DNA of 64,000 nt from Rhizobium sp. 16-449-1b (GCF_017741935.1 NZ_JAGHMH010000014.1:310001-374000); one strand, 5' to 3'. Positions 1 through 8,679 are shown, numbered from the stretch's first letter. The notes: a model not told the origin generated them from the sequence alone. Program-made: numbers and translations.

Positions 1-642
1 ATCAAACACCGGAAGTTCGACGGCTTCATTATCACAGGCGCGCCGATCGAAACGCTTCCATACGAAGACGTTACTTATTGGGATGAAATGCAGCAGATTT
101 TCGACTGGACGCGCACCAACGTGCACTCCGCAATGAATGTCTGCTGGGGCGCGATGGCCGCGATCTACCATTTCCATGACATTCCCAAGCACGCGCTGAC
201 GGAAAAAGCCTTTGGCGTCTATCGCCACAAGAACCTCAAGCCGTCGTCGGTCTACCTGAACGGTTTCTCCGACAATTTCGAGGTTCCGGTCTCGCGCTGG
301 ACGGAAGTGCGCCGCGCCGACATCGAAAAATCCGACACGCTGGAAATCCTGATGGAATCGAGCGAGATGGGCGTGTGCCTCGTTCACGAGAAGAAGGGCA
401 ACAGGCTCTATATCTTCAACCACGTCGAATATGATTCGACATCGCTCGGTGACGAGTATTTCCGCGACGTGAATGCCGGCGTTCCGATCAAGATGCCGCA
501 CAATTATTTCCCGCACAACGACCCGTCGATCCCCCCGCAGAACCGCTGGCGCAGCCACGCTCACCTGCTGTTCGGCAACTGGATCAACGAAATCTACCAG
601 ACGACGCCTTACAATCTGGAAGATATTGGCGAAGACGGCTGA
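1..642 (+). CDS. metA: Homoserine O-acyltransferase MetA, 5' end missing
   Basis: The reading frame is open from the first base; 213 residues are visible, so roughly the first third of a protein of about 305 residues lies outside the window. MetA acylates the hydroxyl of L-homoserine, the first committed step of methionine synthesis in the cytoplasm. The nucleophile Cys sits in NVCWGAMAA (codon 142-144) and the His/Glu pair in FNHVEYD. The acyl-CoA selector position in [10 protein letters not shown] is Glu (49-51). Glu there is associated with acetyl-CoA use and Gly, as in E. coli, with succinyl-CoA, so I infer an O-acetyltransferase. A strong terminator follows, and the gene is not coupled to galM. 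Confidence 0.95.
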   Translation: MKHRKFDGFIITGAPIETLPYEDVTYWDEMQQIFDWTRTNVHSAMNVCWGAMAAIYHFHDIPKHALTEKAFGVYRHKNLKPSSVYLNGFSDNFEVPVSRWTEVRRADIEKSDTLEILMESSEMGVCLVHEKKGNRLYIFNHVEYDSTSLGDEYFRDVNAGVPIKMPHNYFPHNDPSIPPQNRWRSHAHLLFGNWINEIYQTTPYNLEDIGEDG

Positions 643-663
643 GACCTTTTCGCCTTGCCTGAT

Positions 664-699
664 ACGCCGCCGGACCTGACCGGCGGCGTTTGTTTTTTA
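664..699 (+). terminator. Rho-independent terminator of metA
   Basis: A perfect 10-bp stem (664-673 with 680-689) and a 6-base loop are followed by a T-rich tract, beginning 22 bases after the metA stop. Confidence 0.9.
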
Positions 700-779
700 T
701 ATCGCGGCGGTTGCGATTTCATTCAATTGAGAGCAGGTTCTGGCCCGAAATTGCGGACGCGAACCGGGGAGGAAACAGG

Positions 780-1802
780 ATGGCGGATGGATTGAAGCGG
801 GACGTTTTTGGAACGACGAAGACGGGCGAGACCGTCCATCGCGTCGAAATCTCGGGCGGCGGCCTGACCGCCAAGGTCATCACCTGGGGCGCCGTCATTC
901 AGGATCTCAGGCTCGAGGGCCATGACGCGCCGCTCACCCTCGGCTTCGATGATTTCGACAGCTACCCCGCCCATTCCGCCTATTTCGGCGCGACGCCCGG
1001 CCGCAACGCCAACCGCATCGGCAGCGGCAAGTTCACGATCGACGGCAAGAATTATCAGCTCGACCTCAACGAAAACGGCGTCAGCCACCTGCATGGCGGC
1101 TTCGAGAACATCGCGCTGCGCAACTGGACGATCGTCGAGCATGACAGCGACCGCGTCGTCCTGAAGATCGTCGACGCCGACGGCCGCGGCGGCTATCCCG
1201 GCAATTGCACCATCCTCGTCACCTACCGCGTGCATGGCGATGGCGAACTCTCGGTGGTCTACGAGACGACCAGCGACCAGCCGACCATCGCCAATGTCTG
1301 CCAGCACGCCTATTTCAATCTCGACGGCCGCGACGACACGCTTGGCCACGACATCATGATCGCGGCCGACAGCTATCTTCCGACCGACGAACGCCAGATC
1401 CCGACCGGCGAGATCCGCCCGGTGCAGGGCACGGTGTTCGACTTCCGCGAAATGGCATCGCTGAAGCGCTTCGAGGGTGACACCCAGGCGCTCTACGACC
1501 ACAATTTCTGCCTCTCGTCCGAACGTGTCGCCAAGCGCTCGGTGGTGCTCGCGCGCAGCCTTTATTCCGGCGTATCGATGGAAGTGCGCACGACCGAGCC
1601 CGGCGTGCAGTTCTACGCCGCCTTCAAGCTCGATGTGCCGGTGCCTGGTATCGGCGGCCGCAAATACGGCCCCTTTGCCGGCTTCTGCCTGGAAACGCAG
1701 ATCTGGCCCGATGCCATCAACCACGAGGGCTTTCCCAACGCGGTTCTGCGCCCCGGCGAAGTGCTGCGCCAGGAAACGGACTACATTTTCTCGAAGAGCT
1801 GA
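780..1802 (+). CDS. galM: Aldose 1-epimerase (galactose mutarotase)
   Basis: A 340-residue protein of the usual GalM length. It interconverts alpha and beta anomers of galactose and other aldoses in the cytoplasm, feeding sugar catabolism. The two conserved His are in SHLHGG and NVCQHAYFNL and the catalytic Glu is in GFCLETQIWP. The ATG at 780 is chosen because GGGGAGG lies 8 bases upstream and MADGLKRDVFG begins the conserved domain; a longer frame back to 690 would run into the metA terminator. The gene stands alone between two strong terminators, so it is probably monocistronic. The sugar it serves cannot be told from sequence. Confidence 0.93.
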   Translation: MADGLKRDVFGTTKTGETVHRVEISGGGLTAKVITWGAVIQDLRLEGHDAPLTLGFDDFDSYPAHSAYFGATPGRNANRIGSGKFTIDGKNYQLDLNENGVSHLHGGFENIALRNWTIVEHDSDRVVLKIVDADGRGGYPGNCTILVTYRVHGDGELSVVYETTSDQPTIANVCQHAYFNLDGRDDTLGHDIMIAADSYLPTDERQIPTGEIRPVQGTVFDFREMASLKRFEGDTQALYDHNFCLSSERVAKRSVVLARSLYSGVSMEVRTTEPGVQFYAAFKLDVPVPGIGGRKYGPFAGFCLETQIWPDAINHEGFPNAVLRPGEVLRQETDYIFSKS

Positions 1803-1834
1803 CGGCCACCTGCCGACCATTCCTGATGTCATCA

Positions 1835-1866
1835 AACCCTCGCAGAGCTCTGCGAGGGTTTTTTTC
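1835..1866 (+). terminator. Rho-independent terminator of galM
   Basis: A 26-bp perfect palindrome (1835-1860) runs directly into seven T residues. Confidence 0.92.
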
Positions 1867-1887
1867 ATGCAAGTTAGCGCTTGCAAT

Positions 1888-1928
1888 TGGTTCCAAAGAG
1901 GTTCTATTTTAATCTCATGGATAGAACC
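1888..1928. promoter_or_regulatory. Candidate GntR operator at the regulator start
   Basis: An 8-bp inverted repeat, ggttctat (1900-1907) and atagaacc (1921-1928), is separated by 13 bases and straddles the start codon of the GntR gene at 1917. A third related half-site, ttggttcc, lies at 1887-1894. This layout suits an autoregulatory operator of a HutC/NagR-type GntR protein, but the assignment is inference. Confidence 0.4.
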
Positions 1929-2690
1929 AGTCTGATAGCCGAGATCGAGGCACGCGGACTGCGCGACACAGCGCGCAGCGGGCCTCTCTATCGCCGCCTC
2001 GCGCAGACACTAACCGGCCTGATCAATGAGGGCCTGCTGAAGCCGGGGGCGGCACTGCCGAGCGAGCGCGATCTGGCGGAAGCCCTGAAGATCGGCCGCG
2101 TCACCGTGCGCACCGCCTATCGCGATCTCCTGAATTCAGGCACGCTGGAATCACGCCATGGCAGCGGCACCTTCGTCTCCGCCAAGGTCGAACGCATGGA
2201 GCAGTCGCTCTGGCGGCTTTCATCCTTCTCAGAAGACATGCGCTCGCGCGGCCGTGTGCCGGCGGCGAGAATCCTGTCGCGCACCATCAACAAGCCCTCG
2301 CCGGAGGAAGCCTTCCTGCTGGGCCTTGGCGTCGACGAGCGCGTGTTGCGCCTCGATCGCCTGCGCCTAGCGGACGGACTGCCGCTGGCGATCGATCGCT
2401 CCGTGGTCCCCGTGAAGTTTCTCGATGACACCGCCGGCGGCGAAGGCTCGCTCTACGACGCGCTGACGGCAAGCGGCCACCGTCCGGTGCGCGCGCTGCA
2501 GAAGCTCTCCGCCGTCACGCTCGACGCGACCTCGGCTGCAGCGCTCGACGTTGCGGCCGGCGCACCTGCCCTTCTGATCGAACGCGTATCGCGCCTGGAA
2601 GACCAGCGCGTCGTTGAATACACCCGCTCCCACTATCGTGGCGATGCATATGATTTTGTTGCAGAATTGAGAATTGGAGACGAGCTATGA
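1917..2690 (+). CDS. GntR/HutC-family regulator of amino-sugar genes
   Basis: A 257-residue regulator with an N-terminal winged-helix GntR domain (about residues 18-85; ALPSERDLAEAL and GSGTFVS are typical) and a C-terminal UTRA effector domain (about 105-250). HutC-subfamily members bind small metabolites, often sugar phosphates, through UTRA. The ATG at 1917 begins MDRTSLIAE; an in-frame TTG at 1881 is possible. Its stop overlaps the start of the SIS gene by 4 bases, and nagA follows, so this is probably a NagR-like repressor of GlcNAc/glucosamine-6-phosphate use. The inverted repeat around its start supports autoregulation. Confidence 0.88.
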   Translation: MDRTSLIAEIEARGLRDTARSGPLYRRLAQTLTGLINEGLLKPGAALPSERDLAEALKIGRVTVRTAYRDLLNSGTLESRHGSGTFVSAKVERMEQSLWRLSSFSEDMRSRGRVPAARILSRTINKPSPEEAFLLGLGVDERVLRLDRLRLADGLPLAIDRSVVPVKFLDDTAGGEGSLYDALTASGHRPVRALQKLSAVTLDATSAAALDVAAGAPALLIERVSRLEDQRVVEYTRSHYRGDAYDFVAELRIGDEL

Positions 2691-3718
2691 GTGAAACCCA
2701 GTCGCTGATGTTGCAGGAAGCCGGCCAATCTCCCGAGGTGGTCGCCACGCTGCTGCGCAAGGAAAAGCCTGTTTTCGACGAGATCGCCAAGCTCTTTTCC
2801 AAGAACGCGCCAAGCGTCGTCACCACCGCCGCGCGCGGCTCGTCCGACCACGCCGCCACCTTCTTCAAATACCTCTTCGAGATCACCTGCGGCATTCCGG
2901 TAGCCTCGGTCGGCCCCTCGATAGCGTCGGTCTATGGCACGCCGCTGCGCCTCAAGGGCGGCATCCACTTTACTGTTTCGCAATCAGGCGCGAGCCCCGA
3001 TATCGTGGCACTTCAGGAAGCGGCCAAGCGCGGCGGCGCGACCACCATTGCCGTCGTCAACGTCACCGACAGCCCGCTCGCCAAGCAGGCCGACCTCGTG
3101 CTCGATCTCAACGCCGGCGCCGAAAAGAGCGTCGCGGCAACCAAATCCTTCATCGCCTCGGTCGCGGCCCTGTCGGGCGTCACGGCGGCAATCGGCGCCA
3201 GTGGCGACCTGCAGGCAGCACTTGAAAAGCTTCCCGAAGCGCTGAACGCCACATCGGGCATCGATACGGCTGCCGCCGAAGACGTACTCTTCAACGCCAC
3301 CTCGCTCTACACCGGCGGCCGTGGCCCGGCCTTCGCCATCGCGCTTGAGGCGGCGCTGAAGGCCAAGGAGACCTCCGGCCTGCATGCCGAGGCATTCTCG
3401 CTTGCCGAACTCATGCACGGTCCAATGCGCCTCGTGCAGCCGGGCTTCCCGATCCTTGCCTTCACGCCCGATGACGCCGCCTACGCAAACAACGTCAAGG
3501 CGCTGGAGCGCCTGAGCAAGCTCGGCGCCACCACGGTACCCTTCTCGACCAAGGAACTCCCCGGCATCAACCTGCGCGTCCCCACGACCGGCAACGGCCT
3601 CCTGGACCCGCTGGTCTCGCTGCTCGTCTACTACCGCATGATCGAGGCGGTCACCCGCCGCAAGGGCTTCGACCCTGACAAGCCGGCAAACCTCCTGAAG
3701 GTGACGGAGACCGTCTGA
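2687..3718 (+). CDS. SIS-domain sugar-phosphate enzyme (GlmS-like, probable glucosamine-6-P deaminase)
   Basis: A 343-residue protein with two SIS domains, resembling the isomerase half of GlmS without its glutaminase domain. TTAARGSSDHAATF and HFTVSQSGASPD are the sugar-phosphate-binding loops of the first SIS domain, and AEKSVAATKSF lies at its end. Proteins of this layout beside nagA act as NagB-II/AgaS-type deaminases, turning glucosamine-6-phosphate into fructose-6-phosphate and ammonia. That activity is inferred from context. It overlaps its upstream neighbour by ATGA and nagA by TGATG, so the three genes form a tight operon with translational coupling. Confidence 0.85.
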   Translation: MSETQSLMLQEAGQSPEVVATLLRKEKPVFDEIAKLFSKNAPSVVTTAARGSSDHAATFFKYLFEITCGIPVASVGPSIASVYGTPLRLKGGIHFTVSQSGASPDIVALQEAAKRGGATTIAVVNVTDSPLAKQADLVLDLNAGAEKSVAATKSFIASVAALSGVTAAIGASGDLQAALEKLPEALNATSGIDTAAAEDVLFNATSLYTGGRGPAFAIALEAALKAKETSGLHAEAFSLAELMHGPMRLVQPGFPILAFTPDDAAYANNVKALERLSKLGATTVPFSTKELPGINLRVPTTGNGLLDPLVSLLVYYRMIEAVTRRKGFDPDKPANLLKVTETV

Positions 3719-4869
3719 TGTCGCGCAAGATCTTTATCGGCGCCCGCATCTTCGACGGCGAGCGCTTTCACGACGACAAGGCGCTTGTCGTCGCAGACGG
3801 CCGCATCGAGACAATCGCCGGCCTGAACGACCTGCCGGATGGCGAGACGATCACGCTCGACGGCGGCGTTCTCGCGCCCGGCTTCATCGACGCCCAGGTG
3901 AATGGCGGCGCCGGCCGGATGCTCAACGACGAACCGTCGCCCGCCTCCATGTACCGGATCGCTGAGGGCCATCGCCCCTATGGCACGACGTCGCTCCTGC
4001 CGACGCTGATCACCGATACCGGTGAAGCGACGGCAGCCGCGATCGACGCCGCGAAAGAAGCGGTCAAGGCGAACCGCGGCGTGGCCGGCCTCCATCTCGA
4101 GGGTCCCCATCTCGCGCCTGCCCGCAAGGGCGCGCATCTGGCCGAACTGATGCGCCCTGTTGAGGACCGCGACGTCAAGGCACTTTCCGCCGCCGCCGAG
4201 GCGATCGGTACGTTGCTGGTGACGATGGCGGCCGAGCAGGTCACGGCTCGACAGGTACGAGAACTGAGCGAAGCGGGCGTCACCGTCAGCATCGGCCACT
4301 CCGATTGCACGAGCGAGGCCGCAGAGGCGCGTTTCGACGCCGGCGCCCGTGGGGTGACGCATCTGTTCAATGCCATGAGCCAGCTCGGCCATCGCACGCC
4401 GGGGCTTGTGGGCGCGGCAATCGATCATCCGGCCGTCTGGTGCGGCATCATCGCCGATGGGCACCACGTCGATCCCAAGGCGCTGCGCACGGCGCTGAGA
4501 GCCAAGCGCGGCGAGGGCAAGCTGTTCTTCGTGACCGATGCCATGTCGCTGGTGGGCTCCGCCGAGAACAGCTTCACGCTGAACGGCCGCACGGTGCGGC
4601 GCGAAACGGGCGCCTTCTGCTCGCGGCTGGTGCTGTCAGATGGCACGCTTGCCGGCTCCGACGTCGATATGGCCTCGGCGATCCGCTATGGCCTGACCTA
4701 TCTCGATCTGTCGCTATCAGAAGCGCTGCGCATGGCAACGCTTTACCCCGCCCGCTTCCTGAAGCTCGATGACCGTGGCCGCCTCGCACCCGGCCTGCGC
4801 GCAGATCTCGTGCATATGACCGATGGCATCAAGGTCAATCAGACCTGGATCAGCGGCGAGCCTGCGTGA
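3718..4869 (+). CDS. nagA: N-acetylglucosamine-6-phosphate deacetylase
   Basis: A 383-residue amidohydrolase that removes acetate from GlcNAc-6-phosphate, feeding the SIS protein encoded just upstream. Family marks are GFIDAQVNGGAG near the N terminus, the metal-site segment HLEGPHLAPARKG, GHSDC, GVTHLFNAMS, IADGHHVD and the catalytic Asp in VTDAMSLVG. The length is typical of the family. The start overlaps the stop of the previous gene by one base. No further gene follows in the operon. Confidence 0.93.
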   Translation: MSRKIFIGARIFDGERFHDDKALVVADGRIETIAGLNDLPDGETITLDGGVLAPGFIDAQVNGGAGRMLNDEPSPASMYRIAEGHRPYGTTSLLPTLITDTGEATAAAIDAAKEAVKANRGVAGLHLEGPHLAPARKGAHLAELMRPVEDRDVKALSAAAEAIGTLLVTMAAEQVTARQVRELSEAGVTVSIGHSDCTSEAAEARFDAGARGVTHLFNAMSQLGHRTPGLVGAAIDHPAVWCGIIADGHHVDPKALRTALRAKRGEGKLFFVTDAMSLVGSAENSFTLNGRTVRRETGAFCSRLVLSDGTLAGSDVDMASAIRYGLTYLDLSLSEALRMATLYPARFLKLDDRGRLAPGLRADLVHMTDGIKVNQTWISGEPA

Positions 4870-4879
4870 CCGAGAAATG

Positions 4880-4908
4880 CCGATTGTCAATTTGGCGTTG
4901 ACAATCGG
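4880..4908. repeat. 11-bp inverted repeat downstream of nagA
   Basis: Perfect arms ccgattgtcaa (4880-4890) and ttgacaatcgg (4898-4908) flank a 7-base loop. There is no T-run, so it may be a factor-independent 3' hairpin or a protein site rather than a classical terminator. Confidence 0.5.
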
Positions 4909-5008
4909 TCGCCAAAGCCTGGTCTATCCGGTAACGGCGGGCAGGCTCATATTCCCCTCACGAAACGGCGGCACATCAGACGCGCCGCCCTTGTGAGAGG
5001 ACAAAATC

Positions 5009-5155
5009 ATGGCCCAGATCATCCTGAATTCGGCAACCGCCATCCTGATCGCGACGGCATTTCTGGCAACGGCTGCAATGGCGCTCCGCACTGAAAACCA
5101 GGTGCGCGTTCGCGTGCCTGTGAAGGTCCGCGACCGACACCATCCCAACGGTTGA
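5009..5155 (+). CDS. Small exported protein, function unknown
   Basis: Forty-eight residues with a hydrophobic N-terminal segment (about residues 4-26, MAQIILNSATAILIATAF onward) that could be a signal peptide or membrane anchor. A short basic tail follows (RTENQVRVRV, then KVRDRHHPNG). GTGAGAGGA lies about 8 bases before the ATG. I recognise no family. A second tiny protein of similar design follows 85 bases downstream, suggesting a pair. Confidence 0.5.
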   Translation: MAQIILNSATAILIATAFLATAAMALRTENQVRVRVPVKVRDRHHPNG

Positions 5156-5240
5156 ATGACCGAATAATTCCTCGAATTCGCCCCAATATCGACACCGGTC
5201 GGGATCAGGAATGCCTCGACCGGCTTGGGAGGGAAAGACA

Positions 5241-5393
5241 ATGACGAAGATCATCGGCGCTGCGGCAATCTTGACGATTGCGCTCGCCACTTATGCGGCC
5301 TCGCTCAACCCATACGACACGAGCAAGACCCCGCATAAGCCGTCACACCAGACGACCGTCAGCGATACCGAACATACCGCCTCGATCCGCTAA
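5241..5393 (+). CDS. Small exported protein, function unknown
   Basis: Fifty residues: a hydrophobic stretch (MTKIIGAAAILTIALATYAA) followed by a polar, Ser/Thr/His-rich tail of about 28 residues. GGGAGGG precedes the ATG by about 7 bases, a clear ribosome site that decides this start over an ATG at 5211. It looks like a signal peptide plus a short periplasmic peptide. No known family is apparent. Confidence 0.6.
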   Translation: MTKIIGAAAILTIALATYAASLNPYDTSKTPHKPSHQTTVSDTEHTASIR

Positions 5394-5420
5394 GAATATC
5401 TGGGCAAGGCAGAGCCCGCT

Positions 5421-6146
5421 TTAGACGAACAACTGCCCGCCATTGGCGCTGAGCGTCGAGCCGGTGATAAAGCCGGCATCATCCGAAACCAGGAACACAA
5501 CGCAGCGCGCGACCTCATCGGGCGTCCCGAGACGCCCCACCGGGATCTGCGGAATGATGCGCTCGTTGAGCACCTTCTCCGGGATCGCCAGCACCATCTC
5601 GGTGCCGATATAGCCGGGGCAGATGGCGTTGACGGTGATGTTCTTCGCCGCCCCTTCCTGAGCAAGGGCCTTGGTGAAGCCGAGATCGCCGGCCTTTGCC
5701 GCCGAATAGTTGGCCTGCCCCATCTGGCCCTTCTGACCATTGATCGACGAGATATTGACGATGCGCCCGAAGCTGCGCTCGCGCATGCCGGCCCAGACCT
5801 GATGCGTCATGTTGAACAGGCCGGTGAGGTTGGTGTTGATCACCTCGTGCCATTGCTGCGGCGTCATCTTGTGGAACATCGCATCGCGCGTGATGCCGGC
5901 ATTGTTGATGAGCACCTCGATCGGGCCGAGCTCGGCCTCGATCCGCGCCAGGCCTTCCGAACAGGCCTCATAGCTCGACACATCCCATTTGAAAACGGGA
6001 ATGCCGGTCTCCGCGTGAAACGCCTGCGCGGCCTCGTCGTTGCCGGCGTAATTGGCCGCGACCCGATAGCCTGCGCTCTTCAAGGCCAGTGAAATGGCGG
6101 CGCCAATACCGCGCGTACCGCCGGTGACAACAGCGACTCTGCTCAT
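5421..6146 (-). CDS. phbB: Acetoacetyl-CoA reductase (NADPH), PHB synthesis
   Basis: A 241-residue short-chain dehydrogenase that reduces acetoacetyl-CoA to (R)-3-hydroxybutyryl-CoA, the monomer for polyhydroxybutyrate. The nucleotide-binding motif TGGTRGIG is at residues 8-15, NNAG marks the strand-4 region, and the catalytic Ser-Tyr-Lys is seen in NISSING and YSAAKAG. The C-terminal GQLFV is unremarkable. It lies 69 bases downstream of phbA on the same strand and is probably cotranscribed with it; the PHB regulator phaR is divergent from the pair. Confidence 0.95.
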   Translation of the reverse strand: MSRVAVVTGGTRGIGAAISLALKSAGYRVAANYAGNDEAAQAFHAETGIPVFKWDVSSYEACSEGLARIEAELGPIEVLINNAGITRDAMFHKMTPQQWHEVINTNLTGLFNMTHQVWAGMRERSFGRIVNISSINGQKGQMGQANYSAAKAGDLGFTKALAQEGAAKNITVNAICPGYIGTEMVLAIPEKVLNERIIPQIPVGRLGTPDEVARCVVFLVSDDAGFITGSTLSANGGQLFV

Positions 6147-6215
6147 GTTCCGCTCCCCAAATGTAAGGCTCCGCTATCCCCGGAGCTCAACCACGACACG
6201 ATATAAAGCAGGCTA

Positions 6216-7397
6216 TTAGAATGCTTCGAAGCACATGGCGACGCCCATTCCGCCGCCGATGCATAATGTCGCAAGTCCCTTCTTGGCGCCGCGGCGCTTC
6301 ATTTCGAACAGGAGCGTGTTGAGCACGCGCGCGCCGGAGGCGCCGATCGGGTGGCCGATGGCGATCGCCCCGCCATTGACGTTGACGATCTCGGGGTTCC
6401 AGCCGAGATCCTTGTTGACCGCGCAAGCCTGCGCCGCGAAGGCCTCGTTGGCCTCGACGAGGTCGAGATCGTTGATCGACCAGCCGGCCTTCTCCAACGC
6501 CTTGCGCGAAGCCGGGATCGGGCCGGTGCCCATGATCTGCGGATCGACGCCGGCGGTGGCCCAGGACACGATACGCGCGAGCGGCTGGATGCCGCGACGC
6601 GATGCTTCCTGTTCGGTCATCAGCACCGCAGCCGCAGCGCCGTCATTGAGGCCAGATGCGTTGGCGGCGGTGACCGTGCCTTCCTTGTCGAACGCAGGGC
6701 GAAGCTTCGCCATCGCCTCCATGGTGGCGCCGTGGCGAATATATTCGTCCGCATCGACGGTGACGTCACCCTTGCGCCCCTGGATGACGAAAGGAATGAT
6801 CTCGTCGCTAAAGCGCCCGGCCTTCTGCGCGGCCTCGGCCTTGTTCTGCGAGGCGACGGCAAACATGTCCTGCTCCTCGCGCGTCAGTTGCCACTGGCGT
6901 GCGATGTTTTCGGCGGTCACGCCCATGTGGTAACCGTAGAAGGCGTCCGTCAGGCCGTCCTTGATCATGGTGTCGACCATCTTCATGTCGCCCATCTTGG
7001 TGCCGGCGCGCAAATGTGCTGCATGCGGCGCCATCGACATGGATTCCTGGCCGCCGGCAACGATGATCTTCGCATCGCCGAGCGCGATCTGCTGCATGCC
7101 GAGCGCCACGGCGCGCAGGCCGGAACCGCAGAGCTGGTTGATACCCCAGGCGGTCGCTTCCTTGGGAACGCCGGCCTTCATCGCTGCCTGGCGCGCCGGG
7201 TTCTGCCCTTCGCCCGCCGGCAGCACCTGCCCGAGGATCACTTCGTCCACTTCGGAGGCATCGACGCCCGCCCGATCGAGCGCGCCCTTGACGGCCGCGG
7301 CACCCAGCTCATGGGCGGCGACGGTGGCGAACGCACCGTTGAACGAGCCGACAGCCGTACGGCCGGCGCTGGCGATGACGATAGACGGACTGGACAT
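6216..7397 (-). CDS. phbA: Acetyl-CoA acetyltransferase (beta-ketothiolase)
   Basis: A 393-residue thiolase that condenses two acetyl-CoA to acetoacetyl-CoA. The acyl-accepting Cys is in [10 protein letters not shown], the His in [10 protein letters not shown] and the second Cys in LCIGGGMG. The start at 7397 is supported by GGAGA 6 bases upstream; an in-frame GTG nine codons earlier lacks such support. First gene of a phbA-phbB transcript, divergent from phaR across a gap of about 240 bases that must hold both promoters. Confidence 0.95.
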   Translation of the reverse strand: MSSPSIVIASAGRTAVGSFNGAFATVAAHELGAAAVKGALDRAGVDASEVDEVILGQVLPAGEGQNPARQAAMKAGVPKEATAWGINQLCGSGLRAVALGMQQIALGDAKIIVAGGQESMSMAPHAAHLRAGTKMGDMKMVDTMIKDGLTDAFYGYHMGVTAENIARQWQLTREEQDMFAVASQNKAEAAQKAGRFSDEIIPFVIQGRKGDVTVDADEYIRHGATMEAMAKLRPAFDKEGTVTAANASGLNDGAAAAVLMTEQEASRRGIQPLARIVSWATAGVDPQIMGTGPIPASRKALEKAGWSINDLDLVEANEAFAAQACAVNKDLGWNPEIVNVNGGAIAIGHPIGASGARVLNTLLFEMKRRGAKKGLATLCIGGGMGVAMCFEAF

Positions 7398-7603
7398 GAA
7401 GGTCTCCTCGTTTTGCTCCACCACATATAGGTTGAAACTGACAAAGCTTCATCGCCAAGTCAAACGACAAGAGAGCACATGCGAATTTTCGAAAGAACTT
7501 ACGCTGCGTGAATTGTCTTGCACTAAAAGGGGCTTGCCGCATCGCACAAAGAGATTGTCACCGGCCCGATTTTGCGTCTACACTCCCAAGTGGAGGAATT
7601 TCA

Positions 7604-7648
7604 ATGACAATAAGACGGGCTTTGGGAGATTCATATGGCGAAGAATGA
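7604..7648 (+). CDS. Possible 14-residue leader peptide overlapping phaR
   Basis: An ATG at 7604 is preceded by TGGAGGAATTTCA, the best Shine-Dalgarno sequence in the interval. It opens a 14-codon frame (MTIRRALGDSYGEE) that ends at 7648, 14 bases inside phaR in another frame. Overlap of this kind can couple translation. It could also be a chance frame, with the ribosome site serving an mRNA-level control of phaR. Confidence 0.3.
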   Translation: MTIRRALGDSYGEE

Positions 7649-8213
7649 GGGCCAGGTAGCGATCAAGAAATACGCCAATCGCCGACTGTATAACACCGGC
7701 ACCAGCACCTACGTGACGCTGGAAGATCTGGCGGAGATGGTGAAGAAGGGAGAGGACTTCACCGTACAGGACGCCAAGAGCGGCGACGACATCACGCATT
7801 CCGTGTTGACGCAGATTATCTTTGAGCAGGAATCGAAGACCGGCAACACGCTGCTACCCATTTCCTTCCTACGCCAGCTGATCACCTATTACGGTGACCA
7901 GATGCAGATGGTGGTTCCGAGCTTCCTGGAACACTCCATGCGCGCCTTTACCGAGCAGCAGACGCAGATGCGCGAGCAGGTAACGCGCGCTTTCGGTGAG
8001 ACGCCGCTGACCAAGAACCTGCAGTTGCCGATGCAGATGGTCGAGGACCAGGTGCGCCGCAACACCGAGATGTTCCAGCAGGCGATGCAGATGTTCTCGC
8101 CCTTCAAGGCGCCGGCGACAGCCGCCAAGGAAAGCCGCAAGGCCGAAGCCAAGGACATCGACGAACTTAAGGAACAGCTGCGCGCGCTTCAGAGCAAGCT
8201 CGACAGTCTCTGA
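7635..8213 (+). CDS. phaR: Polyhydroxyalkanoate synthesis repressor PhaR
   Basis: A 192-residue regulator. The PHB/PHA accumulation DNA-binding domain occupies about residues 9-68 (VAIKKYANRRLYNT, VTLEDLAEMV), followed by the PHB_acc segment (about 72-125) and a C-terminal helical, coiled-coil-like tail (KDIDELKEQLRALQ). Proteins of this family sense PHB granules and repress phasin and PHB genes; in rhizobia (AniA) they influence carbon partitioning and exopolysaccharide. It is divergent from phbA-phbB. The ATG at 7635 has GGGAGA 5 bases upstream. Confidence 0.94.
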   Translation: MAKNEGQVAIKKYANRRLYNTGTSTYVTLEDLAEMVKKGEDFTVQDAKSGDDITHSVLTQIIFEQESKTGNTLLPISFLRQLITYYGDQMQMVVPSFLEHSMRAFTEQQTQMREQVTRAFGETPLTKNLQLPMQMVEDQVRRNTEMFQQAMQMFSPFKAPATAAKESRKAEAKDIDELKEQLRALQSKLDSL

Positions 8214-8271
8214 TACCAGACCCCATCGCCTTCGCATCTCCTCTGGCCATGGCTCGGGGAGATGCCGAAAC

Positions 8272-8679
8272 TCAAAGCCCGATAGAGACATCCCGCCCGG
8301 CACTGCGGATCGATACCGCGAAGCCGCCGACGACATCGATCAATGCGATCGTCAGAAGAATGAAGAACACCTGCGTCGCCGCATCGGGAACGAGCAGGAA
8401 CTCCACCAGAAACGCGATGAAAACAAGCATGGACAGCATGTGGTTGGCCAGGCTGCCGCGCGCGTTGCGCGTCGCGCGCAAGATCTCGAAGAACAACACG
8501 ACGAGCGCCACCACGATGAACAGGTCGCCGAGCGACATGCTCCAGATCGCCCCTGAGATCATCGACAGTACGATGAGGTCATTGTGAAGCGCGGGAAGTC
8601 CGCCGCTGCCCATGAACCCGACCATCGCAAGATTATAGAGAATGAAAGGCACGACCATCAGCGGAATTGCAGTGAACAT
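8272..8679 (-). CDS. Small four-helix membrane protein, unknown function
   Basis: A 135-residue, strongly hydrophobic protein with about four predicted membrane spans (near residues 2-24, 35-62, 80-98 and 104-124). A basic loop, RATRNARG, follows the second span, which suggests that side is cytoplasmic. No domain is recognised. It is convergent with phaR and separated from rpmF by about 145 bases containing the rpmF terminator, so it is probably transcribed on its own. Confidence 0.7.
   Translation of the reverse strand: MFTAIPLMVVPFILYNLAMVGFMGSGGLPALHNDLIVLSMISGAIWSMSLGDLFIVVALVVLFFEILRATRNARGSLANHMLSMLVFIAFLVEFLLVPDAATQVFFILLTIALIDVVGGFAVSIRSAGRDVSIGL

Noticed and set aside
723..1886. Long minus-strand frame opposite galM
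   Set aside because: It mirrors the GC-rich codon structure of galM, has low-complexity Ala/Gly/Val/Asp composition and no family motif or ribosome site.
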